Under the pieces are notes generated by a model, which worked only from the letters and a program-made list of their open reading frames with translations, did no database searches and was not told where the DNA came from. A stretch of 64,000 nt of DNA from Anastrepha obliqua (Eukaryota > Arthropoda > Insecta > Diptera > Tephritidae), in NCBI RefSeq assembly GCF_027943255.1, contig NC_072895.1, forward strand, positions 29,858,001-29,922,000, written 5' to 3'. This document shows positions 45,224 through 56,494 of this stretch, one piece after another. The translations under genes and the position numbers were made by a program. How positions within the stretch are numbered: the stretch's first letter is position 1; each line of letters starts with the position of its first letter.

Positions 45224-45296
45224 GGAAGAATCATGAAGTAGGTAAGAAAAAGTAGGGATTTCGAATTGATTTTAAGCTAAAACACATTTACATATT

Positions 45297-45380
45297 TGTT
45301 GAAATTAGGAGTTGAATCGGGAGTTGAATTGGGAGTTAAAATTAGGAGTTGAATTGAGAGTTGAAATTAGGAGTTGAATA
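45297..45380. repeat. Short minisatellite (AGGAGTTGAAT-type units)
   Basis: Repeating GAAATTAGGAGTTGAAT and CGGGAGTTGAATTGGGAGTT units, about six imperfect copies. Confidence 0.8.
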
Positions 45381-46127
45381 AAATATATCCGTTACATTTG
45401 AAGCAGTGCTAAGTCCTACGTGTTTTCCACTGGCCGTTGTGCCACTGAAATGCCCCAATGCTGTGCACGTATAAAAAATATAAGCATAAAAGAATATGTG
45501 AAGCATTTCATAGGCGAAAAAAATGCAAAATCACAATTTCTTCCCCCAAAGCACGAGCATGACCGTTTGACCTAATTCCATACGCGTTGAGTAATGAGCG
45601 AAGCGAATTTGAATACGCACCGAAAGAAAAGCAGTAGCACAGCCACTGCAACGCTACCACCTAACTAGCAGCCACTATACACATGCACAACTACATACAT
45701 ATACACACACAGATGCCAGCAGTTTGTGTAAAGGTAGTTATGTATGGATAGAAGCACATAATAAACTATTTGAGACGCGCAGAATCGCCTTGAGTGCGGC
45801 AACAGCAGCTGAGCTGAGCGAGCAAGAAATTAAAAAAGACAAAATAAATGTAAATAAATAGCTTAAATAAAATGTGTGATTTTAGTGGTGAAAGGGGACT
45901 TGTCAGCACAAACACACACACGTGCGCACTTAACTAAGCGAGCAATGCAATAATCCAGAGTTTCATAGTTTCGACAAACAGACACCCTACGGTTAAATTT
46001 ATTCATTCCGTTGTGGTTTGTTTATATTAATTTGGTTTTATGTTTCTGTATTCTATGCAAGTATTTGTGCTATGCCAATATGTGGCTACATGCGAATGTA
46101 TGTATGCTTGAATATGTGAGTACTCAC
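45381..46127 (-). other. tun intron 1, donor-proximal part
   Basis: No transposon is recognised. Reading the minus strand from the donor (GTGAGTA, complement of 46121-46127), the intron runs into CA-rich and AT-rich DNA. The intron continues past the left edge of the window because no matching acceptor plus second exon is found. Confidence 0.6.
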
Positions 46128-46186
46128 CAGTAACACGAGACGTATGAGCAATCCGAAATTTTCGGAAACAACAAATCTGTGGTCAT
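46128..46186 (-). CDS. tun: First coding exon of tungus, protein N-terminal glutamine amidohydrolase
   Basis: The product (Ntaq1 family) deamidates N-terminal Gln to Glu, the first step of the Arg/N-degron branch for such proteins. Seen: ATG at 46186 in the context CTCAAGATG, in-frame TAA 12 bases upstream (46199-46201), and codons giving MTTDLLFPKISDCSYVSCY plus the two bases TG, directly followed by GTGAGTA, a consensus 5' splice site. From memory this matches the Drosophila tun N terminus (MTTDFLFPKIADCSYVSCYC) in 17 of 19 residues. The split codon TG|N falls at the active-site Cys (Cys28 of the human enzyme), so the exon junction interrupts the catalytic codon. The conserved EEN block that follows must be on exon 2, not found in the window. 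Recognition is by memory of the family, not by a search. Confidence 0.85.
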
Positions 46187-48896
46187 CTTGAGACGACGTT
46201 AAGGACGATGAGTACGATGCGGCGGATGATGTCAGTCGCTGCTGCACGAATCGTTGGATGCGGTCGATTGCGGCTGTTGCTTTGTTGTTTTTGTTGTTAT
46301 AGTTTATTTTTTTTGTAATTGCAGTTTGTGTGTTTGTGCAGTGGTTGTTTGGGTGCACGCGCACGTAGGTCAGCCACCGAACGACGCGTTATTTCGAGTG
46401 TATAGAGTAGATGGTGGGCGTATTTGAAGAAGGGCGGTGTAAAGCGTTTGTATGTGTGGTTTAGCTCGACGTGTATAGAGATTATATGCTACGTTTGTTT
46501 GTTTTTTATTTTCGGAAGTCAATTTTTATTTTCACAATGCTCGGCGTGCAACAATCAACGTTGCGTCTTCGTGTTGTTGCTATGTTCAAATATTTGTATG
46601 CGTCGTGTTTTGGAATATTATCTTCGAGTCGCCATGACATGCAATATCAGCTAAGCTAAATTATTCCAGCGGAAGCTTCACTGTGTCACAGCTTTTACGT
46701 ATGCGCTTGCACCGGTAGGCGACTAATTGGCAACTGGCGTTGAACGACGCTCAACGGCACCTCGTGAGCTCTGCCCACGGATCGAAATTCAAAGTGGCGT
46801 CAACGATTTTGGCACTGGCACGGTTGGTTTCTTTGTTTACCGCGCGCGCACACACAAACCCAAAACACCGATTTTTGTTATGTTATGCCACATATGCCAC
46901 TAAAGACACGTCAAAATTTGATCTGTATTTCACGTGTGTGTGTGTGTGGGTATTTGTGAAATTCTGCTGCAATGCAGTCTATGGTTTAACACAACACCGT
47001 CTACTACAGACTTCTCTAAAGCCACTAACACACATACACATGCACATGCACGGGAATCCTTCAGTTTATACAAATTTTATATTGCTGCGCATCTGTGAGT
47101 GTGTGTGCCTGTATGGGTATCACGTAGGCACACCAGCCGCAAGGTTTGCTGTCTCGCCAAGTTAATGCCTACTTTGCGCGGCTGATTCAGCTGCTTGTGG
47201 ATGCTTTAAAATGAGCCAATAAGCAGCCGCCTCCAACCCAGTTGATGCGCCAAACGTCAACGGAAACGTATTTCAACGAGTATTCTGGAATTTCTGCTAC
47301 TTCTTTGTTGCTTTTCACAGCTCTTGCTCTTGCCTGCCTGTCACTGCGCCTAAAAGCCCATTCACTTTGGTTCCTTTAAATGCACATGTACGTGCGTGTG
47401 TGCATGCGTGCGTGTGTGTATGTGTATTAAGTGCAAATGTATGTTTTAGGGAGTGTATGCGACTAAGATTACCAGCCTTAATTAAGGAGCAACTCTACTG
47501 CGGCTGTTGCTGTTCAGTTGTTGCTGCTGCTGCCGCCACTTCCTTTATAGCTGTTTTGCTTAATTTGTGTTGCCTCTCCTTACTCGATGGCGTCTCTTCA
47601 CTCCACTCGTTGTATTCAGTATACGCTCTATATTTCTATATACATACGTGTATGCATGTGTGAGTGTGTGTGTGCAGTTTTGTTTAAACCGCAAAGGCAC
47701 CTGACTTATTCCGCCGAAATTCTGCGTGTACAAAATTTTTTATTGCACTCCTTTCGCAACTCCGACTCTTTTCTCGCCCCTCACTATTATCTACATACAG
47801 ACTTTTATGTGAGTCCCTAACGCACTTTATGCCTTCTGCCTTTCTGCTTTCTGGATTATACAAAATAATTATACACTTCACCTAAATTAAATGTATTTCA
47901 CAGTTTTTCGCCGACTTGCCCTCTTTCGCAGGCGCTCGTTATTTGCTATTTGGTAATTTACGTAGTTTAAGGTCCCTTTTTTATACTTTTCTTGCGTGCT
48001 TTTACACTTTTTCACTTTTCAAAATTTATGCCCTCTTCGTGCGACACTTTTTATGTTTTCATATATATTTTATATGCGTTATTTGCTAGCATCCCTTTGC
48101 GTTTCTCATTCAACTATCGTAAAATGAATTTTCTTCTCGCACACACACTCTATGTACCCTCGTACACAAACACTTATGCATCGCACATAACAATTTTTTA
48201 TTTATTTTTTTATTACGTTTATAATTGCGATTATAGTTATTATTTATTTATTCTTCTTTTGCTCTATGTATTCAAGCTGCAATGCTTGTCAAGTCGTTGC
48301 GAGTAAACATCCGAACGCGTACCCGGTTCTATATCAACTCAGTTGTTGTCTGAGTATCAAGAGTCATACCAAGTCGTATCCATCCATCCAGTATCGCAGT
48401 GTAGAAACTTTTTGCTCCTACATATCTCGACATGAGCACAACTCAAATTCGCACAATACTCACACTCTCAGTCGCACTCATTATTTACCTTCGTTTTCGC
48501 GTCGCTATGGCAGTGTGCGAATGAGTTTGCGTTTGTAGTTGCGTATCAGTGTATTCGTATGTGTATCACTCCACTGACCTCGTTCTCGTCAAAGCTCGGC
48601 TCCACTCGCTCCAGGATAAAATTGAGCGTGTGAAAAATTTGTGAACACTACTAAATCCCGTGACGTGCCTCTCATCCAGAAATGTTTTTTGCTGTTTTCT
48701 TTTTTATTTGAGATGAAATTTTATGCTGGTGGGAGATTTCTGTGCTGAGAATTGAGATTTTTTTAGTTGTGATTTGAGAGTTGTTAATAAAAATGGTGCT
48801 AAAACAGTTTGAAACGCCAAATTATTTTTGTTGAATGCATCCAGAATACAACAAAAAAAAAAACAAAAGGCGATAAAACCTACTGTGAAAATTTGC
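46187..48896 (-). other. tun 5'UTR and upstream region
   Basis: About 2.7 kb upstream of the tun start codon without recognisable transposons, in contrast to the rest of the window. It holds GT/CA microsatellites (46935-46950, 47380-47425, 47650-47675), a CTG/TGC-type run (47510-47540) and the palindrome TTGAACGACGCTCAA (46740-46754). The 5'UTR must lie here, at least from 46187 upward. I could not place the transcription start: no TATA box plus initiator combination on the minus strand was convincing. The cleaner sequence is consistent with promoter and 5' regulatory function. Confidence 0.5.
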
Positions 48897-48936
48897 ACAG
48901 AAATTTACTGAAAGAATTTAGCCACAGCAACGTGGA
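48897..48936. repeat. Left part of duplicated ~70-bp host segment, copy 1
   Basis: ACAGAAATTTACTGAAAGAA... CAACGTGGA is interrupted at 48936/48937 by the RTE insert and resumes at 49868 (AACGTGGAATTAGGGAGTG). The uninterrupted second copy is at 50024-50094. Confidence 0.8.
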
Positions 48937-49867
48937 AGAAGAAATCGGATTCCGGAGAGCCCGAAAACATCGTTGGTACGACGAGGAATGTCTTGCTGCC
49001 GCAGAAAGAAAAGATGCTGCTTATAGAGCCACGCTGCGATCGGGTGCAATGCGAGCCATGTGGGCTACCGAGAGCTCAGAAAGAAAGATAGACGTATTTT
49101 CCGACAGAAGAAACGAGAGGCCGAAATACATGAGTGCGAGGAACTTGAGATGCTGGTCAATAGGAACAACGCCCGAAAATTCTATCAGAAAGTTCGGCAG
49201 CTTACAGAAGGTTTTAAGACCGGGGCGTTTTCCTGTAAGAACAAAGACGGCGATTTGGTGACTGACATCCAGAGCATACTTAAATTGTGTAGGGAACATT
49301 TCTCGAACCTGTTAACCTGTGATAGCTGCGCATGCCACAGAGAATGTGAAATCCCGATACCCCAATCGTTGACGACGGAACTGTCATTCTGCTACCCGAC
49401 CATGACGAAATGAGAATAGCGATAACGCGGCTAAAGAACAATAAAGCCGACGATGTGCCGGCTAAGCTATTCAAACATGGCGTTGAAAAGGTGGTAAGGT
49501 GCATCCGTAAGCTCCTATGTAAAATATGGTCGGATGAAAGCATGCCTGCCGATTGGAATTTAAGTGTGCTCTGCCCAATCCACAAGAAGGGTGACCTTGC
49601 AATTTGTGCCAATTACCGCGGGATTAGTCTTCTAAATATCGCCTATAAGGTTCTAGCGAGCGTATTGTGTGAAAGGCTGAAGCCCACCATCAACCAACTG
49701 ATTGGTGTGGCTTTAGACCTGGAAAGTCCACCATCGACCAAATATTCACAATACGCCAAATCTTGGAAAATACTCATAAAAGGAGAATCGCCACACACCA
49801 TCTTTTCGTCGACTTCAAAGCTGCCAAAATCGCGTAAGCGTTTATCGCGCCAATTACGAAGAAGAAG
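48937..49867 (+). mobile_element. RTE-type LINE insertion with 8-bp TSD, internally deleted
   Basis: AACGTGGA flanks it at 48929-48936 and 49868-49875. The plus strand encodes RKHRWYDEECLAAAERKDAA, YRELRKKDRRIFRQKKREAE (region between endonuclease and RT), NRNNARKFYQKVRQLTEGFK, LKNNKADDVPAKLFKHGVEK, SVLCPIHKKGDLAICANYRG (RT fingers), FRPGKSTIDQIFTIRQI, and motif A as LFVDFKAA. There it joins directly to the ORF2 end (KIA-stop) and the 3' terminus CGCGTAAGCGTTTATCGCGC at 49836-49855, followed by an AAGAAGAAG tail. Everything from RT motif A to the last codons is deleted. Frameshifts are also present. Confidence 0.88.
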
Positions 49868-50023
49868 AACGTGGAATTAGGGAGTGTTGCAGCTCATTTG
49901 ATAGTTTTGTTGCCTTAAAACCGATATTCGTGATTTGTGCATATTTAGAAAGGCCGACGCTTTTGTAATTCTGTGTCAAACTTTCACCGACCGCTCAGAG
50001 CAAAACTGAGAGAGTTATAGAAC

Positions 50024-50094
50024 ATTTACTGAAAGAATTAAGCCATAGCAACGTGAAATTAGAGAGTGTAGCAGCTCATTTCACGCTACTTAAC
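50024..50094. repeat. Duplicated ~70-bp host segment, copy 2 (empty site)
   Basis: Matches 48897-48936 plus 49876-49905 at roughly 85-90%, including GAAAGAATTAAGCCATAGCA and GAGTGTAGCAGCTCATTT, without an insert. It gives the pre-insertion state of the RTE target. Confidence 0.8.
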
Positions 50095-50104
50095 ACAGAA
50101 AACA

Positions 50105-50780
50105 GTTTAGGCGAATACTAAGCTGGCTCCGACTAGGTCGTTCAACAACAGACCAAGTTTTCTTGCTTAAACAAGACATTTCAAGCAAGCGTTCGACAGC
50201 GTTCACCGCCGTAAAATCCATCAAGTTTTTGCAAAACTCGGCATCAGCAGCAAATTGATTGGTTAAAGCTACCCTGACAAACACTACCGGAGAAGTAGGA
50301 GTCCAGCAGTCCGTCTCGTCTCGTCCTCTCCCAATAACCTATTAGCGCTAACCATTGCATATGCCGCACTTTTTTGCAGCATCGAGAAAGGTCCTGAAAC
50401 CGTAGGACTCAAATAAATACCGAAAAAAATAAGTATCTGAAGATTTCACGCAAGGTGGAGAGAAGACAGCCAGAAGACATGGTAATTGACACTTACCACT
50501 TTCAGGGTGTACAATCGTTTAAGTATCAAGGTATCACGATACAAAACGACAATAGCATACACGAGACAATACAAAGCGAGAAACATACCTATTTCGCTCA
50601 TACCAAGCTATTAAAATCTAAACTTCTTACGAGAGATTGCAAACTCCAACTGTACTAGTCAATAATACGGCTGATTCTTGCAGACGGGTGTGAATGCCGG
50701 ACAATGACCTCTAAAGATGGTCAATGACTTCTAGAAATCTTTAAGAAGCTATCGGAGCAGTATCCACTGTTTGTGGCACC
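50105..50780 (+). pseudogene. LINE RT relic, palm to C-terminal
   Basis: Plus strand: KQAFDSVHRRKIHQVFAKLG (motif A) near 50185, a gap where motifs B and C should be, then FQGVQSFKYQGITIQNDNSI, KHTYFAHTKLLKSKLLTRDC and RLILADGCECRTMTSKD. Deleted and frameshifted; both ends truncated. Confidence 0.75.
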
Positions 50781-50859
50781 TAAGGACGATCTTATGTCCA
50801 TAGTTTCTTTTGGAAGAAAATTTGATGCCAAGTAATGCAGAATAGGTACATTCAATGAA

Positions 50860-51240
50860 ATTTGACGGATATTTTCTTTACCGACCGCTCTAAGTATGAA
50901 ATTGGTTCTGACGTCGGATAGTACTTAAGCGATAGCAATAAGTATCATTGCGCTAGGGAAGGAACGGTAACTGTTTTCCACATGGAGATTTTTGCCAATC
51001 TGAAAGGAACAGAATAGATAATTGAGAAGATATGGAGCGGGAAACAGATTGGAGGCTTTAGTGACCAAATCACAATAGCTGCACTGAAGGTCCTGGATAA
51101 TGCGAAGCAAACCTCACGGATTGTTCAAGAAAGCGAGAATAAGCTTAATTATGTTGCAAAACGTGTACTTAGTATACGTGTTTCAGGACACTGCCGTGCA
51201 CAAGGGAATGAAATTACTAATTTGATTTTCTTGATTTTCT
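50860..51240 (+). pseudogene. Decayed LINE RNase H domain
   Basis: Plus strand: IFFTDRSKYEIGSDVG (first Asp region, DGSK decayed to DRSK), VTVFHMEIFANLKGTE (the Glu helix), DQITIAALKVLDNAK (DSQAA-like block with the Asp kept) and SIRVSGHCRAQGNEITN (PGH-x-GNE-AD block). Order and spacing fit RNase H of an I/LOA-type LINE; sequence decay is strong. Confidence 0.6.
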
Positions 51241-51865
51241 TCCATATCACTATGGGCTGGCAGCCATATGGACTTTATGGCGAAATATTTTATTCCAATG
51301 GTGACAAAAGAGATGTCAGACATAACCAGACAAATTTCGGTTACACTACGCTCCACGCTGTGCGATCAGAATAAATATTCATCTCTCTGATGAGACAACG
51401 ACTCCTGTACTCCGATATACAGAATACCAAGGTGGCGCCTATCTGGTACCGCTATTTCGGTCGCAGTGAATTTTACAGAATCGCTGTGTGTGCGACGTTA
51501 TACTTGTGCAACTTACTTCCATTTAAAATCAAACGGTAAGTGAGCAGATTAACGACGCTTTGGTTCCGTATGTTGTTTACGATCCATTTTTCTCTAGAGG
51601 GAATATGGGTGAAGACCCAATATAGACCCAATATGGGTTTTCTGAGGTCAATCACAGCTTAAATGAAAACGAAGTTTTTGAGAGTTTTAGAATGTCCTTA
51701 GCTTTGACTAAACAAATAGTTTGCGCCTTTTAGCCCAATTACAGTGTGGATGGTACCCTCATGCAGCAAGCCGCTTGAAATGTTTGTTTAAAATGTTTCA
51801 CGCAGCGCGGAATTTGACATCCAGCGGCCGAGCGACTTCTCGGTGCTCATTACCCAAGATATATA
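51241..51865. other. No gene seen
   Basis: Decayed sequence; an open stretch at 51255-51370 reads like low-complexity remnant of the previous element. Nothing firm. Confidence 0.5.
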
Positions 51866-52590
51866 ATCTAATCTTTGGGTGGGTGGTTGGACAAGTCCAA
51901 GCAGAGAGTCTTTAGAGATCCGGAAGAGTAACAACTTTATCTATAATCAGTATATCGCAACCCAATATACTAAGCCTGGTTCTGGAAAACGCCGGACAGT
52001 TACAGAGAAAATGCCCCGCAGTGTCGTCATCCTCAAGGCAGGATAGACATATCGGGCTGTCGACGACCCCCCATGGCAGCCATATGCTGACTACAGGCGT
52101 TGTGCCCTGTTATGTGAGAGTACTGGTGGGTGTAACCAGTACTCTCAGGTCTTTTCTGTTGGTTTTTTGGAGAAAAGTCGCTATTTTCCTGTTTGGTTGT
52201 TTCACAAAGCACTTGACTACTCTGCACGAGTTCAACCCAGGCCAACGTCCTCTATGGGCAGACCTCTTGAAGTCGTAATCTATAGTTGAATCGATGCGGA
52301 ATTGACACCTAGAAAGGGTTCAGGGCCTAGTGGCATACTTTCAGAGCCTTCATTAACCAGTCCAGGCACCCAAATACGACTAACTTTGTTGTGCCTTGCA
52401 ACTCTGTTCAGTTTTGTCTTACATTCACCTCCTAACTTCGAAGAGCAGCATGGGTTAGCAAGGGCTTTGAGTGCTTGACTGTCACTAAAAATTCCAGGTA
52501 GCCTGTATGCCATGTTCAAGATGGCATAGACTTCCGTTAGGAATACTCTCATTACCCAAACTACTAAGTCGTATTTCATGTACTCAAAAA
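51866..52590 (-). pseudogene. LINE family D copy 2: RNase H and 3' part
   Basis: Minus strand: IFSDSQALKALANPCCSSKL, VARHNKVSRIWVPGLVNEGS, LGPEPFLGVNSASIQL, then a region matching the copy at 27404-28850 (ITGHNACSQH) and a 3' end with TAATCTAATCTT near 51866. A stretch around 52060-52130 is present here but missing from copy 1, so copy 1 has a deletion there. Frame broken. Confidence 0.75.
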
Positions 52591-54478
52591 TAGATTGAGT
52601 TTCTCAAGGCACTCATGGCGTTTTTGAAGCATCTTCTTGAAGAACCCTCTTTAGGTTTTCTATTCCCAACAACAACAACAGTATTTACATGTATTTTTTT
52701 GTTCAATTTGGTGTTTTGAATATCAAAATTTCCATGTGAATGTAAACAAGCAAAAAAAGTAAAAGCCGAGAAGCAGGCCACTTTAACATTCCAAGCACCA
52801 AATTGCATAATCAGCCGCCTGGGGAACCAAAATAATTTGAAATAATTTGCTGTTTTTCTAGCTTACAGAATTCCAAGTCTAAGCAGAGTTTACCCTCCCG
52901 GTGCTATTAGAGAGATATCGGCGCGAAGCGCTAATTCGGAAAGTTTTGCATTTAAGTACGACTTATACTCACTATTACGGGTGGGTTTGGTAATAAATAT
53001 AATCGAACCACCCTAATGTACGTACGCACATGTCTTTATTGACCAAGTTCTAGAATGAGTGAATTTCTTTGGCAACAACAAAAACTGTTGACATTGGAGC
53101 GCACACTTGCAAATACTTTGCGCTCGCACAAGCATCCTTTGAGTTCGAAACTGCCTCAAAACGAGCACATGACCCAAAGTCAGGCCGAGAAGGAGATGAA
53201 TGATTGAGCAAAGTAGCTGATGGGAATATGTGAAAAAAAAGGCTTCTCGTAAATGTGTTTGCTACTCAAATTATTTGTATACACTTTTGCGATGGATAAT
53301 TGACGTCCACACGACTTTTGTTTATATCCGGAATTCCCAACAAGAAATCAAGTCGGTGTATTTCTTACTTCTGCTGTTTGTGCAAGGCAGTGAACATTGC
53401 CATTTCGAACAATAAACAAATGGATATGAGCGAAAGCTTTTCTCCACGGATTCTACTCTTCTCATTTGACGTGCCTCCAGAGCGCCATGCAGACTTCTCT
53501 ACTCTGCCAACAACTCAAAAACGTGGTATAAATTTTGTTTATGGCTGTGGGGAATGCGCAACTGGTCATACAACTTGAAGCCCTTACTTCTCGCTAAATT
53601 ATCTACGGCAACAACAAAAACACCCGAATAAATGATTTGTACTCGCGCACATTCGCACGTAATGAGAATGCAAAGGAAGCGAACGAAACTCGCAAGGATT
53701 TGCTAGAAAGCGCACGTAAAACTCAATTCATTACACGTATTTCGGCACAATTTCTCAACACAATATTTATGCACTTCAATAAATTAAAAAAAATATTGTA
53801 ATTGACAGTCAATGAGTTCAATGTTTTCACTGACAATTTTCACAAATATTTCCAATTTAGAAATTCATTTCACTCGTCCGCAGCTGTTGTTCAACACAAA
53901 CTATGCCAAACAGCTGATGCTCTGTGCTGCTTGTCAACGAATGCGAACACAAAACGGGGTGGATGATAGTTTTGAAAGCTGTGGAAGAAGTTGCGCACAA
54001 GGCGAAATGGATAGAGTGAAAGGGCTTGCATGCTTTTAGGCGGTTTGGAATTTATTTGACTGTTATTTTAAATATAATACGAAAATGCAAGAGCTGGCGT
54101 GAGAATCACAAGTAACTTTGCCCATTATATACAGTTAGAAATAAAAAAAAATTGATTTTATTTCGTGAATATTTTCGAAGTTACACTCAAATTTGAAAAG
54201 GCGTTTCAGAGTGCTTGAAGGTCGGGCTTTAAACGCGTTTTTCTCAAAATGGTGTTTCAAAGTCGGTGACCAACATGACTCGAAAACCGCTAAACTGATT
54301 AGTCTCAAATTTTAATACAATTTATATTTTTTAGTAATTAATTGAAGATTTTTTCTCACCGACAAATAGTTTTTATAAACAATTTAAGACCGAAATTTTG
54401 GTCAAAAATCGATTGTTTGTATGTTTGAGAAACCGCTATTTTGGCAAAAAAAAAAATTATATTTTATTATTCCTTCGA
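52591..54478. other. Mostly unassigned DNA; MITE-like scrap at its right end
   Basis: About 1.6 kb of intergenic-type DNA with no recognised transposon up to about 54180. From 54225 a stretch containing AAACGCGTTTTTCTCAAAA is shared with MITE 2 and looks like a decapitated relative. Open frames at 53230-53578 and 53812-54039 show no domain. Confidence 0.5.
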
Positions 54479-55645
54479 TTAAGAGGGCAGATACCTGTAA
54501 AATTTCGAAAAATTTTTTTTTTTTTTCATAAAATGTAAATAAAGGGTGGTTAAATTTCAAGGGCCGATGTTGAATGGGAACCACACCTAAACGTCAACGA
54601 CACCGTTGGACTTCTTTCTTTGGGGTTATTTAAAAGAAAAGGTGTACGTCGATAAGCCAGCAACAATTCAAGAGCTAAAAGATGAGATAATTCGGCACAT
54701 TAACGTCATAGAACCTCAATTATGCCTCTGCGCCATCGAAAATTTGGACCATCGGATGGAGGTGTGCCGCCGAGGCCGCAGCGGCCATTTGGCCTATATT
54801 TTGTTTCATATGTAATTGAGCTACACCAATATTATCTTAATAAAGAGAAATGATAATAATTTCCTAAAAAAATTGTATTTTATTCAAAATCAACACCGGC
54901 CGTTAAAACTTAACCTCCCTTTAGATAAGGAACTATTTGTATTTCGTGGTCTTTGGAGGTGTGCCGCCGAGGCCGCAAACCCATTTGGCCTATATTTTGT
55001 TCCATACGTAATTGAGCCATTTAAGTATTTCTTATATTATAGATCGTCAACCGTGACGACTCTATTCTTTGCGTTCGAGCGCAGGGAGTTGTTGAATTTC
55101 CATGTATTCAAACTTTAGACGCGTTTTTTCTCAAAACTATGTATATTTTTCGAATTGGCGTACACGATAAAGTTATTGACCGATCTCCCTGAAATTTTGC
55201 ACACATATTTTTTATGATATTACTTTCTATGTGAATTTACAATTCGAAAAGTTTTCGAAAAAATAATTTTTTCGAAGCAAAAATTCGCCCCAAAATTCAT
55301 TTTTTTTTTTAACATTTTATTCGGCGATTTTTTTCCATTTATTGTTAATTCATATAGAAATTATGACATAAGTAAACAAAAATTTTTTTGATGTTTTGTA
55401 GAAGCCCCGCTGAGACCTTCCTGGAAGAATTGAGTGTACATCCGCCATTTTAAATGATTAAAATAAACAAAAAAATCCGCCATTTTAAATGATTAAAATA
55501 AACAAAAAAATTGTTTATACTATTTTAATGTATAAATAAAGTGTATGCCAATTTTAAAAAAAATATATTGACTTTTTCATTTTAAATAATTTTAATGAAA
55601 ATCAGGGTAAAAAATACGGCCGTTTACAGGTATCTGCCCCCTTAA
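54479..55645. mobile_element. TTAA MITE 5 (GAGGGCAGATACCTG termini) carrying a mini-mariner
   Basis: TTAA at 54479-54482 and 55642-55645. Left end GAGGGCAGATACCTGTAAA; right end read inward GGGGGCAGATACCTGTAAACG, a near-perfect inverted repeat of about 19 bp. The interior holds an AGACGCGTTTTTTCTCAAAA motif near 55117. A deleted mariner (54540-54923) and a second mariner scrap (54950-55030) are nested inside. No own coding capacity. Confidence 0.82.
54540..54923 (+). mobile_element. Deleted mariner derivative (M1 family), 384 bp with TSDs
   Basis: Begins AAGGGTGGTTAAATTTCAAG and ends CGTTAAAACTTAACCTCCCT T with TA on both sides. It keeps the 5' leader to ACGTCAACG and then jumps to the third-Asp block (PLDFFLWGYLKEKVYVDKPA) and C terminus. 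Compared with 41140-42364 about 840 bp are missing. This is a mariner MITE, nested in MITE 5. Confidence 0.88.
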
Positions 55646-56035
55646 TTACTAGATTTAACATTACTCTAACGAAATCTGTTTGGTTTTTTAATTTCAGAGG
55701 CTCCAGTTCAGAGATATGGTGATCACCGCAAAACGTTTTTTTTGAGAGAAGCTCCCGGAAATCAGCTCCACTTCTTTTCAAGATAAATATTTTTACTAAT
55801 AATACGTCGTAAAATATAGTAAAAAGATAACATAATATGTGTACAAATTTTTAGATCAATAAATTTAAAAGTTTTCTTTGGAAAATTCGCTTTTTTCGTT
55901 GTTTATAACCCATTATGACAAAGCGTCCATTACCGCGAAAAACTTTTTAGAAAAACCAGAGATGAGGACGTGACAAGCTGATTTCTACGATTTTTACCAA
56001 TACACTCAACATTTTGCTAATTCTGCTAGGTTGTT
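55646..56035. other. AT-rich DNA, no gene
   Basis: Contains GATATGGTGATCACCGCAAA near 55715, loosely similar to a stretch inside MITE 3 (TTGCGGTGATCATCACAAGA, 58600). Possibly a MITE remnant. Confidence 0.4.
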
Positions 56036-56475
56036 CAATAAGTTTTGCGAATCGATAAGAAAAACACATTTTTATGGAAATGCACTTTATTATTCAGTAG
56101 AGTCTCCGTGAACATCAATACACTTGTTCCAACGAGATTCCTATTTACGAATTCTATCCCTGAAGTGAGAAACTCGAAGGGCTGCAAAATGCGCTTCCAC
56201 AGCGGTTGTGAAGTCATCATTTAAGGAAAAATGCTTTCCATGAAAGAATATTTGTTGGTATGGAATCAGATGCCAGTCGCTAGGGGCCAATCCTGAATTT
56301 AGTGAATCTGGTGAATACTGTGGATGTTCCAACAATTCGAACTTTAATTCATGGGTTTAAGCTAAGCCATTGCCAAAATGCTCTAGTGATTCGGTGCATT
56401 GTCCTGATGAAAAGGCATTTTATTCTTTTACAAACTGGGTCTAGAAGGTTACAACAACCACACTGCAACAATTTT
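56036..56475 (-). pseudogene. Mariner transposase C-terminal fragment
   Basis: Minus strand: MPFHQDNAPNHSSILAM (second Asp), LLEHPQYSPDSLNSGLAPSD-WH (third Asp region), HGKHFSLNDDFTTAVEAHFA and VSHFRDRIRK, with a GNRNSLEQVY-like end. The DNA-binding and first-Asp half is missing. Stops and a small insertion (SLNSG) are present. Confidence 0.75.
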
Positions 56476-56494
56476 GCTCACACATGAATAGTAG

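Noticed and set aside
46086..46364. Minus-strand 92-codon open frame overlapping the tun exon
   Set aside because: It has no ATG start (begins at GTG), is low complexity, and lies in a different frame from the ATG-donor exon that matches tun.
48330..48360. Initiator-like TCAGTT as a promoter
   Set aside because: It is on the plus strand, opposite to tun, with no TATA box or downstream element at the proper distance.
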